Below are positions 46,928 to 54,623 of a stretch of DNA of 62,279 nucleotides, piece after piece. Source of the DNA: Verrucomicrobiota bacterium (GTDB lineage: Bacteria > Verrucomicrobiota > Verrucomicrobiia > Limisphaerales > JADJPG01); NCBI GenBank assembly GCA_016713365.1, contig JADJPG010000048.1, forward strand, positions 1 to 62,279. The letters run 5' to 3'. Below the pieces are notes generated by a model that was not told the origin of the DNA, ran no database searches, and was given only the letters and a program-made list of their open reading frames with translations. The stretch's first letter is position 1; each line of letters begins with the position of its first letter. Made by a program: the position numbers and the translations under genes.

Positions 46928-47125
46928 ATGAACTCGCAACAACTCGAAATCAGTCTCACCTCCCGTTATCGTCGCGGTCGCCGCGCCAGCCGTCCCTGTC
47001 GCGTTCAACGCGCGCGCTGGTGGTTCAGCCAGATGCGGCGCGTGGTCGACCAAGCCGTCGACTGGACGCCTTCAACCACCGTCCGCACGGAGCAAACCCA
47101 CCTGCCGCTGGCCGCCGGCCAGTAA
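46928..47125 (+). CDS. Small Arg/Trp-rich conserved-looking protein
   Basis: 65 residues from ATG 46928 (MNSQQLEISLTSRYRRG; an upstream ATG at 46919 is possible). The centre is very basic (RYRRGRRASRPCRVQRA) and is followed by ARWWFSQMRRVVDQAVDW, an amphipathic, Trp-containing helix, then a short acidic tail. From memory similar short proteins with W-W-F-x-QMRR-VVD occur in Verrucomicrobiota, but no function is assigned. It is 84 bases before mqnD on the same strand. Could bind RNA, DNA or membrane; nothing decides this. Confidence 0.55.
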   Translation: MNSQQLEISLTSRYRRGRRASRPCRVQRARWWFSQMRRVVDQAVDWTPSTTVRTEQTHLPLAAGQ

Positions 47126-47209
47126 CAGCCCGGCCGACCCAGACTCGACGCCAAGCGACAGACAGCTTTCCCGTGACAAGCCGTTCTCGGGGACCTTATC
47201 GTCGCTGCC

Positions 47210-48061
47210 ATGTCGCAGCGTACTTTGACACTTGGCCACTCGCCTGACCCGGATGACGCGTTCATGTTTTACGGGCTGGCGAAGGAATTGATCCCGGCCC
47301 ACGGCTTTCAGTTCGAACACATCCTTCAGGACATCCAAACGCTGAACGAGCGCGCCACCCGCGGTGAACTCGACATCTCCGCCATCAGCATTCACGCCTA
47401 CGCCTACGTCTGCGACCAATACGCCCTGCTCCCCAGCGGCGCCAGCATGGGCGATGGCTACGGTCCGATGCTCGTGGCCAAGCAGAAATTCTCCCGTGAC
47501 GAAATCCTCCGTAAAAAAATCGCCGTGCCCGGCACGATGACGAGCGCCTTCCTCGCGCTGCAACTCTGGCTCGGCAAACCGGCGAAGGAGTTCAACTACA
47601 TCGTCGTTCCCTTCGACCAAATCTTCCAAGCCGTCCGTTCCGGCCAGGCCGATGTCGGCCTCATCATCCACGAAGGCCAGCTCACGTATCAAAATGAAGG
47701 CTTGCAGGTCTGCGAAGATCTCGGCATCTGGTGGGGCCGCGAAAACGAAGGCCTTCCCCTGCCCCTCGGCGGTAACGTCATTCACAAACGCTTCGAACCT
47801 GCGACCCGCAAAACCATCTCGGACATTCTCACGGCCAGTATCCAGTTCAGCCTCGACCATCGCCCGGAAGCCGTGCAACACGCGCTTCAGTATGCGCGAG
47901 ACATGGGGCGCGACCTCGCCGACAAATTCGTCGGGATGTATGTGAACCACTGGACCCTGGATTACGGCGACAAAGGCCGCGAATCGATCCGCCGCTTCCT
48001 CAGCCGCGCCCACAAGGCCGGCCTCATCCCACGCGCGCCGGAGTTGGAGTTTGTGGTGTGA
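47210..48061 (+). CDS. mqnD: 1,4-dihydroxy-6-naphthoate synthase (futalosine pathway)
   Basis: A 283-residue periplasmic-binding-fold enzyme that converts cyclic dehypoxanthinylfutalosine to 1,4-dihydroxy-6-naphthoate in menaquinone synthesis. LTLGHSPDPDDAFMFYGL is the signature start. HILQDIQTLNERATRGELDISAISIHAYAY and LLPSGASMGDGYGPMLVAK are typical, with VPGTMTSAFLALQLWLG and the catalytic-site His region VGLIIHEGQLTY. ATG 47210, length typical. Cytoplasmic. It implies that menaquinone is the respiratory quinone, compatible with the many cytochromes nearby. No other mqn gene is in the window. Confidence 0.93.
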   Translation: MSQRTLTLGHSPDPDDAFMFYGLAKELIPAHGFQFEHILQDIQTLNERATRGELDISAISIHAYAYVCDQYALLPSGASMGDGYGPMLVAKQKFSRDEILRKKIAVPGTMTSAFLALQLWLGKPAKEFNYIVVPFDQIFQAVRSGQADVGLIIHEGQLTYQNEGLQVCEDLGIWWGRENEGLPLPLGGNVIHKRFEPATRKTISDILTASIQFSLDHRPEAVQHALQYARDMGRDLADKFVGMYVNHWTLDYGDKGRESIRRFLSRAHKAGLIPRAPELEFVV

Positions 48062-48081
48062 GTCAGTTCATATTCTCAATT

Positions 48082-48174
48082 GCAGGTGAGCCGGTGAGAA
48101 CGTGAGAAAGTGGGGAATCGATATCCCCAAACCTCTGCTTCGCTCACTTTCTCACCCGCCCACTTTCCCACCTG
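48082..48174. repeat. Imperfect inverted repeat upstream of the VWA operon
   Basis: Arms of about 34 bases (48082-48116 and 48141-48174) share GCAGGTG at the outer ends and GTGAGAAAGTG inside. Between them GGGGAATCGATATCCCC forms a small palindrome. No reading frame. It lies in the roughly 200-base gap between mqnD and the VWA gene, so it might terminate mqnD or be a mobile palindrome; a T-run is absent. Confidence 0.6.
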
Positions 48175-48270
48175 CTCTCCAACGCATTTTCCAAACCCTC
48201 CGCAGATTTGTAGCTGCATGATTCTCAACGTCGAAGGATAAGTTGACACGTCCGACGACGATTGATAACG

Positions 48271-49026
48271 ATGCGAACACAACAAATGCGGAGTATGCAC
48301 AGCCGTTCCACCAATCTGCGCCCCATGCTCCGGGCCTTTTTCGCGCTCGCCGCCACCGTGCTTCTGGCGAGTTCGCCGCTTGCTTCAGTTGCCGCAGACG
48401 AAGACGGTGTCGCGCTCGCCATCGTGTACGACACCTCAGGCAGCATGAAGGATCCCGTCCGCACCACGGGCGGCCAGCCAGCCGCGAAATGGATCATTGG
48501 GAACCGCGCGCTGCAACAGATCGTCAATCGCGTGGAACACTTTGCCACGAACGCCACGCCGCCCAAGACCATCCACGCCGGACTTTACGTTTTCCGCGGC
48601 ACGGGCGCAGCCGAAGCGGTGAAATTCGGTCCGTTCCAGCCGCAAGCCATACGCGATTGGGTGAAGAGCTATCGCGGGCCGGACAGCGGCACGCCGCTCG
48701 GCGTGACCATCGAAGCCGCCAGCCGCGCGCTGATGAACTCGAAGTTTACGGCTAAACACATTCTGGTCGTCACCGATGGAATCAACACGTCCGGGCCGGA
48801 CCCGGTCGTCGTCGTCCCGAAGATCAACAAGGCCTCCGAGAGCAAAGGCAGCCCGATCTTCATTCACTTCGTCGCGTTTGACATCGACGCAAAAGTCTTC
48901 GCGCCACTCAAGAAGGCGGGCGTGACCGTGGTAGGCGCAGCCGATGAGAAACAACTCGGCCAACAGTTGGAGTTCATCCTGGAAGAGAAGATCCTTCTGG
49001 AGAAAGAAGCGCCCGCTAAGAAGTAA
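48271..49026 (+). CDS. Secreted VWA-domain protein
   Basis: 251 residues from ATG 48271 (a TTG three codons upstream is less likely). A signal peptide (RAFFALAATVLLASSPLASVAAD) is followed directly by a von Willebrand factor A domain with an intact MIDAS: DTSGSMKDP (D54, S56, S58), a conserved Thr in GTPLGVT and VVTDGIN. The strand pattern VALAIVYDTSGS, AGLYVFRG, HILVVTDGI, IFIHFVAFDID is complete. It probably coordinates Mg2+ and binds a protein partner in the periplasm. It heads a run of co-oriented genes (PspA-like 21 bases later, TerB-like, SBP-OmpA), so it may be a periplasmic adaptor of that system. Confidence 0.85.
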   Translation: MRTQQMRSMHSRSTNLRPMLRAFFALAATVLLASSPLASVAADEDGVALAIVYDTSGSMKDPVRTTGGQPAAKWIIGNRALQQIVNRVEHFATNATPPKTIHAGLYVFRGTGAAEAVKFGPFQPQAIRDWVKSYRGPDSGTPLGVTIEAASRALMNSKFTAKHILVVTDGINTSGPDPVVVVPKINKASESKGSPIFIHFVAFDIDAKVFAPLKKAGVTVVGAADEKQLGQQLEFILEEKILLEKEAPAKK

Positions 49027-49047
49027 GTTTTAGAAAGAACCAAAACT

Positions 49048-49803
49048 ATGTTTAGAGCAATCAAACGCATCTTTATCTGGTTCGGCTTGATGGCCGAGCA
49101 AGCAACCGAAACCGACGCCATCAATCAGGCTGTCGTCGAGCGCGGCATTCGCGACTCCAAGGCCAAGGCAGACAAGGCGCATTACGCCAACGGTCAACTC
49201 GCCGGCCAGGTCGCCCTGCTCAAGGACCAGCTCAAACGCCAGGAACGCCAGCGCGATGAATTGCAAGGCATGCTCCAAGCCGCCGCCGCTGCGAACGACG
49301 AAGCCAACGGCGCACACTACGCCGAGGAACTCGCCACGCTCGAAAGCGATATCACGGAGAACAAGGCTCAGCTCGACAGCCTCGAACAGCTCTACAAACA
49401 GAACACTGAGATCATTGCGCAGAGCCTGCGCGAGATTCAGAAGTTCCAGCGCGAGTTCGAAGCTGTGAAGGCCAAGGTCGCCATCGGACGGTCGCTCGAA
49501 GGTCTCGCGGGCATGATGAAAAGCTCCATCACCGAGTTGCAAGGCATGGTCGGCGGCGAGCTGGGCCAGTCGATGCAGCAGCTCCGGCAATCCGCCGCGG
49601 CGGGCGAAGGCCAGATGCGGGCCACACTCGATCTCGCGAAGGAGATGGGCTCCGGCATTGCGCGACAGCAGGAGATGCGCAAGGCGCGCGGCGCGATGCT
49701 CTTCCAGGAATACAAAAAGAAGATGGGCATGGTTCAAAGCGAAGCCGCCGCTCCGCAGACCAACGCCCCGGCAGCCGAGCGCCAGAAGATTGCGGAGAAG
49801 TAA
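49048..49803 (+). CDS. PspA/IM30-like coiled-coil protein
   Basis: 251 residues. It begins with a short hydrophobic N-terminal helix (MFRAIKRIFIWFGLMAE) that could insert peripherally in membrane, followed by a long heptad-rich coiled coil (about 30-190; KADKAHYANGQLAGQVALLKDQLKRQ, LESDITENKAQLDSLEQLYKQN, REFEAVKAKVAIGRSLEGLAG) and a flexible tail. This matches the PspA/Vipp1 layout, peripheral proteins that stabilise the cytoplasmic membrane. Sequence identity to classical PspA looks low, so the call is by architecture. It lies between the VWA gene and the TerB-like gene with gaps of 21 and 3 bases, a combination that points to an envelope-stress role. Confidence 0.7.
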   Translation: MFRAIKRIFIWFGLMAEQATETDAINQAVVERGIRDSKAKADKAHYANGQLAGQVALLKDQLKRQERQRDELQGMLQAAAAANDEANGAHYAEELATLESDITENKAQLDSLEQLYKQNTEIIAQSLREIQKFQREFEAVKAKVAIGRSLEGLAGMMKSSITELQGMVGGELGQSMQQLRQSAAAGEGQMRATLDLAKEMGSGIARQQEMRKARGAMLFQEYKKKMGMVQSEAAAPQTNAPAAERQKIAEK

Positions 49804-49806
49804 TCG

Positions 49807-50178
49807 ATGAACCTCAAGAGTCTTTCCACCGATCACCAAGCCGCCGTCCTCGATCTCGCGGTGCTGGCGATGTATGCCGACGGCCACTTGGCTTCCATTG
49901 AAGACTCTCGAATTCAGCGACTACTTCGCCAGATGGGAATTGAAGCCGAATACGACATCAACAACGTCTACGATGCGTCAGTGTCCCGCGTTAGCCAGCA
50001 TTCGCGGACTCATGATGACGCCACCGCCTTCGCTGCGACTCTCGCGGCTCAATTCACGTCTCCGGAAGAGCGCAATGCCGTAATGGCGATTCTGAATGAC
50101 CTCTTGTTCAGTGATGGGCGCGTGGTCGCCAAGGAATCGAGCTACCAGGCAATCATCAAGAAGGTGTTGGAATCGTGA
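49807..50178 (+). CDS. TerB-like protein
   Basis: 123 residues, an all-helical TerB/DjlA-N fold. LAVLAMYADGHLASIEDSRIQRLLRQMG and, in the second half, NAVMAILNDLLFSDGRVVAKESSYQAIIKKVL carry the paired ADG/SDG-x-x-x-x-x-E acidic motifs that typify TerB metal-binding sites. No signal peptide, so cytoplasmic. TerB proteins associate with membrane stress and tellurite-type systems. Three bases after the PspA-like stop, so translationally coupled. Confidence 0.82.
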   Translation: MNLKSLSTDHQAAVLDLAVLAMYADGHLASIEDSRIQRLLRQMGIEAEYDINNVYDASVSRVSQHSRTHDDATAFAATLAAQFTSPEERNAVMAILNDLLFSDGRVVAKESSYQAIIKKVLES

Positions 50179-50308
50179 CTCCAGTCAATCCGCCGCTACC
50201 GATCCAGCATTGTTTGGTAAAGCTTCCTGGCGCACACCAGGCGAAAGTAGATTTCAGAGAAGTGAGTCAGGCAATAACCTGCATGGTGATTCGTTCCGCT
50301 TTAATTAG

Positions 50309-50620
50309 ATGAAGATCGAGAGCAAACTGAAGATTGGAGCCGCTATCGGCACGATTCTCGGCATCATTTTTGGCTTCTTCGAGCTTCTGTATTCTCCAAA
50401 CATCATTTTGACAGAAGATTCCCCCTCTTATCCCGACGCGTTGACTTGGCTCGGATGGATACTCGCCTCTGGAGGAGCGCTCGCTTACATCGCAGTAGAT
50501 GTTCTGGGCTCTAAACGAAGAGACGGCAAAATGCAGAAGTCGACAAATAGGAGAACATCTCCAGATCGATTGCCCAGCGGCAAACAAAGCCAAAGTAACA
50601 TGCTGCCCAAATCTCAGTAG
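50309..50620 (+). CDS. Small membrane protein of unknown function
   Basis: 103 residues: two membrane segments (IGAAIGTILGIIFGFFELLY and DALTWLGWILASGGALAYIAVDVL) and a Lys/Arg/Ser-rich cytoplasmic-looking tail. The gene and the 130 bases before it are noticeably more AT-rich than the surrounding operon, suggesting later insertion between the TerB-like and SBP-OmpA genes. No family recognised; it could be a spacer gene or a real component. Confidence 0.5.
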   Translation: MKIESKLKIGAAIGTILGIIFGFFELLYSPNIILTEDSPSYPDALTWLGWILASGGALAYIAVDVLGSKRRDGKMQKSTNRRTSPDRLPSGKQSQSNMLPKSQ

Positions 50621-50671
50621 GATTTTGCTAGTCGCAATATCCTCGAAACGACATCCAAAGATTTCACAGTT

Positions 50672-52361
50672 ATGACCACCAAAGGTAAAATCGTTCTCAC
50701 CCTGCTTATCCTCGGAGTGCTGGGCTTCGGCGTCATGAAATGGCTGCCCAAGCTGCAATCTCCCGGGGGCGCTCCGCAGAACACAGCGTCGCAATCCGCC
50801 ACGCCGGGACAGCCGACTGCGGCAACTACGCCCGCTACAGCCGCTGTTCAAGCCGCCGAACTCGTCGAGACACAGACCGAAATCCCGAAGCTCGCTGCCG
50901 CCGGCGCGTATCTGCCGAAGGACAACACCGTCGAGATCGAGTTGAGCGAATACGCGGGCTACGCCGGCTTGGTGGTCGCAAACGGCGGCCTAGCGCCGAA
51001 CGAGAATTCCGTCTTCTTCAAAAAGCACGGCTTCAAGGTCGCCATCAAACTCAGCGAGGAGGAAAGCTGGTCCGCGCTCAACAGCGGCAAGATGGCCGCC
51101 TCTGCCACCACCGTCGATGTGCTCGCGACCTACGGCCGTCAGTTCCAGGTCGTGGTGCCGGTGCAGATCGGTTTCTCGCGCGGCGCGGACGGCGTGGTGG
51201 TTCGCAACGACATCAAGCGCATCAACCAGCTCAAGGGCAAGATTCTCGCGACCGCGCAGTTCACCGAGGCGGACTTCTTTATCCGCTACCTCGCGCAGGA
51301 AGCCGGGCTCGGCATCAACATGATGCCGGACCTCAAGACAGCGCCCGATCCGGACAAACTCAACCTTGTCTTCTGCAAGGACGCCTTCGCGGCTGGCGAT
51401 TTCTTCCTTCGCGAAGTGAACGCCGGACGCAACGTGCTCGCCGGCTGTGTCACCTGGGCGCCGAAGACCACTGAGGTCGCCGAAGGCAGCGGCGGCAAGG
51501 CGCACGTCCTGACCACGAGCAAGAACCTGCTCATCGTCGGCGACGTCCTGATTGTGAACAAAGGTTTCGCTCAGCAGAACCCGAAAATGGTCGCCGGCCT
51601 CGTCGAAGGCCTGCTCGAAGGCAACCGCATGGTCCGCGACAACCCGACCACGTGGGTGGACGTCATCGGCAAAGCGTTTCAAGTGGGACCGCGCCGAAAC
51701 CCAAGCCGAACTGGCTAAGGTGCATCTTTCAAACCTCCCCGAGAACCTCGCGTTCTTCTCCGGCGCGATTGACGCGGCCGGCAGCTTCGGCGGCATCTAT
51801 CAATCGGCGGTCTTCGCTTACGGCAGCGGGCTGATTAAGGACCCGGTCGACGCGGATCGCTTCGCCGATCTCCAGCATCTCAAGGCGCTGGAAACCGCCG
51901 GCACGTTCAAAGATCAGAAGGTTGCCATCGCGCCGATTCGTTCCAGCGGCACCGCGCCGGTGGAAACCGATCCGCTCCTGAGCAAAGACATCCGATTCCT
52001 GTTCTCCCCGAACAGCGCAAATCTGGACATAAACAATCAGGACAACCTGAAGAACCTCGAAGCGATTAAGCGTCTCCTCCAAGTCAGTCCCGGTTCGACC
52101 ATCCTTCTGCGAGGCCACGTGGACAATTCGATGGTCGAGGAATTTCGCAAGCGCGGCGGCGAAGCGTTCGTGCGGCAGATGGCGCTCAAAGCAGTCGACT
52201 TCAGCAAGCAGCGCGCGAATGAAATCAAGCGTCTGCTCGTGGAGCGCCACAAGATCGACGCGCAACGTCTTGATGGCGTCGGACGCGGCTGGGAGGAACC
52301 GCTCGGTCCCGATAACGATCAGAACCGCCGTGTGGAAGCGCAGTGGTTTACGCTGGAGTAG
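50672..52361 (+). CDS. Membrane-anchored substrate-binding/OmpA fusion, paralogue 1, frameshifted near 51685
   Basis: An N-terminal anchor (KGKIVLTLLILGVLGFGVMKW) and Ala/Pro/Thr-rich linker precede an NMT1/SsuA-like periplasmic binding domain (about 65-340): VEIELSEYAGYAGLVVANGG, SVFFKKHGFKVAIKLSEEESWSALNSGKMAASATTVDVL, RGADGVVVRNDIKRINQLKGK. After the break, NLPENLAFFSGAIDAAGSFG and a C-terminal OmpA-like peptidoglycan-binding domain (SKDIRFLFSPNSANLD, TILLRGHVDNS, RANEIKRLLVERHKID). One extra base near 51685 (GCGTTTCAAGTGG) splits it; its paralogue reads KAFKWDRAQAQSELAKVHLSNL straight through there. About 563 residues when joined. Ligand unknown. Followed by a membrane-protein gene 3 bases later. 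Confidence 0.82.
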
Positions 52362-52364
52362 CGC

Positions 52365-52928
52365 ATGACGCTACGCGATTTGATTCAAGCCGCCGGCAGC
52401 CATCCAGCGCCGGTGTTCGGAACGATGATCGCCGCTCCCGCGCTGGCCTGGATCGTCGGCGTCTGCCATCGAACAGGAGAAGGACGCAACGCGCCGTGGA
52501 AGTTCGCCTACTCCGTGCTCGTCTATCTCGCCTGCATCCCGGGAACGTTCGCCGCCGTTCTCACCGGCTACGCGCTGTTCTTTCGGAACGAGAACCTGCT
52601 CGACGCGAATCTGCTGATCTACTTCCTGCCGATCGTATCGATGATCGCAACGCTGGTGTTCATCCGCAAACGCGTCTCGTTCGATGACGTGCCGGGCTTT
52701 GACCGTCTCTCGGGATTGATGGTGCTGATGGCTTGCAGTTTTGGCATCGCGCTCGCGCTGCACAAGACGCGGATCTTCGTCGGGTTCTTTGGTTCAGTGG
52801 AAATGCTCTTCATCCTCGCGGCTGGAGTTTTTGCCCTGCTGAAGTGGGGCGGCTACATGCTGTTTCGCAGCGGCGACGAACCCGCCAAACCGATGCCCAA
52901 GTTTCCGTCCATCGATTCGAACAAGTAA
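52365..52928 (+). CDS. Integral membrane protein between the two SBP-OmpA genes
   Basis: 187 residues with about five membrane segments: PVFGTMIAAPALAWIVGV, FAYSVLVYLACIPGTFAAVL, LLIYFLPIVSMIATLVFI, LSGLMVLMACSFGIALAL and EMLFILAAGVFALLKW. No recognisable transporter motif; it does not look like an ABC permease (no EAA loop), so it is not obviously the permease for the binding domains. Start and stop touch the flanking SBP-OmpA genes (gaps of 3 and 6 bases), so it is an integral part of the operon. Function unknown. Confidence 0.72.
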   Translation: MTLRDLIQAAGSHPAPVFGTMIAAPALAWIVGVCHRTGEGRNAPWKFAYSVLVYLACIPGTFAAVLTGYALFFRNENLLDANLLIYFLPIVSMIATLVFIRKRVSFDDVPGFDRLSGLMVLMACSFGIALALHKTRIFVGFFGSVEMLFILAAGVFALLKWGGYMLFRSGDEPAKPMPKFPSIDSNK

Positions 52929-52934
52929 CCACCC

Positions 52935-54597
52935 ATGACCACGCGCGGAAAAATCGTTCTTACGTTGCTCATCCTCGGTGTCGTCGGATTCGGCGCATGG
53001 AAATGGTGGGACAAGTTCGCGCCCGCCGGCGCGGGCGGCACTACGGCGTCGACTTCCAAAGGCAAACCCACCACTGCAGCCGCACCGACTGCGGGTCTGG
53101 TCGAAACGCAGACTGAGGTTCCGCCTCTCGCCGCGCCTGGCACCTACCTGCCGAAGGACAACATTGTCGATCTTGAACTCAGCGAATACGCGGGCTACGC
53201 GGGCTTGATTGCGGCCAACGGCGGATTGGAGCCCAATGAGAATTCCGTCTTCTTCCGCAAGCACGGCTTCAAAGTGCGCATCAAACTCAGCGAAGAGGAA
53301 AGCTGGTCGGCGCTGAACAGCGGGAAGATGGCGGCATCCGCAACGACGGTGGATGTGCTCGCGGTTTACGGGAAACAGTTTCAGGTCACGGTGCCCGCGC
53401 AAATCGGATTCTCGCGCGGCGCGGACGGCGTCGTGGTTCGCAGCGACATTAAGCGCATCAACCAACTCAAGGGCAAGGTTCTCGCGACGGCGCAGTTCAC
53501 CGAGGCGGATTTCTTCATTCGTTACCTCGCGCAAGAAGCCGGGCTCACGATCCGCACGCTCGGCAATTTGGGCGAGGCACCCGATCCCGAGAGCTTGAAT
53601 CTCGTCTTCTGCGAGGACGCCTTCGCAGCGGGAGACTTTTTCCTGCGCGAGATTCAGGAAGGCCGGAAATCGCGTCGCAGGCTGCGTGACCTGGGCACCG
53701 AAGACCACCGAGGTCGCAAGCCAGAGCGGCGGCAAGGCGCACATTCTGACCACGAGCATGAACCTGCTGGTGGTCGCGGATATTCTCGTCGTGAACAAGG
53801 GCTTTGCGCAGCAGCAGACGAACATGGTCGCGGGACTCGTGAACGGATTACTCGAAGGCAATCGAATGGTCCGGGATAATGCGGCAGCGCACCTGGACGT
53901 GGTGGCGAAGGCGTTCAAATGGGATCGAGCGCAGGCGCAGTCCGAGCTGGCCAAAGTTCATCTGTCGAACCTGCCCGAGAACCTCGCGTTCTTCTCGGGC
54001 TCGATCGATTCCGCCGGGAGTTTCGGCGGCATCTATCAGGCGGCGGTCTACTCGTATGGCGGGCAGTTCATCAAAGATCCAGTCGACGGAGATCGCTTCG
54101 TCGACCTGCGCCATTTGAAATCGCTCGAAAGCTCCGGCGCATTCGCCGGCCAGCAGATCGCCATCAAGCCCATTCGCGCCTCGGCCGCCGCTGCGGTGGA
54201 AGGCGATCCCGTGCTGAGCAAAGACATTCGTTTCCTGTTTGAAGCGAACTCGGCGACACTCGATCAGGCGCGGGAGGACAACCTCAAGAATCTCGACGTC
54301 ATCAAGAAGATGCTGCAGGTCAGCCCGGGCTCCGTCGTGCTGCTCCGCGGCCATGTCGACAACTCGAAGGTCGAGGAGTTCCGCAAGACCGGCGGCGAAG
54401 CGTATGTCCGCACGATGGCGCTGCGGGCGATTGAGCTGAGCAAGAACCGCGCGAACGAGATCAAACGGCTGCTCATCGAGCGCCACAAGATTGAGCCGGC
54501 TCGCATAGATGTCATGGGACGCGGCTGGGAGGAAGCGACAGGCACTGACAGCGAGAAGAACCGACGGGTGGAAGTGCAGTGGTTCATGCTGGAGTAG
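52935..54597 (+). CDS. Membrane-anchored substrate-binding/OmpA fusion, paralogue 2, frameshifted near 53667
   Basis: Same architecture as paralogue 1: anchor RGKIVLTLLILGVVGFGAWKW, binding domain (LSEYAGYAGLIAANGG, SVFFRKHGFKVRIKLSEEES, SGKMAASATTVDVLAVYGKQF, FTEADFFIRYLAQEAGL) and OmpA-like C-terminus (SKDIRFLFEANSATLD, VVLLRGHVDNSKVEEF, NRANEIKRLLIERHKIEP). Identity to paralogue 1 is high throughout, so this is a tandem duplication spanning the membrane-protein gene. One extra A in CCGGAAATCG near 53667 breaks the frame; omitting it gives EGRNRVAGCVTWAPKTTEV. The break is at a different place from that in paralogue 1, against a programmed shift. The last gene of the operon; lptD converges. 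Confidence 0.82.
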
Positions 54598-54623
54598 ACA
54601 AGCGCCGAAGTGTCGGCAGGAAT

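Noticed and set aside
48262..48270. TTG start for the VWA gene
   Set aside because: An ATG three codons on gives an equally good signal peptide; the extra residues add nothing.
50672..54597. Programmed frameshifting in the two SBP-OmpA genes
   Set aside because: The breaks are at non-homologous positions in the paralogues, with no slippery heptamer and hairpin pair; each is repaired by removing one base in a short run, so error or mutation is simpler.
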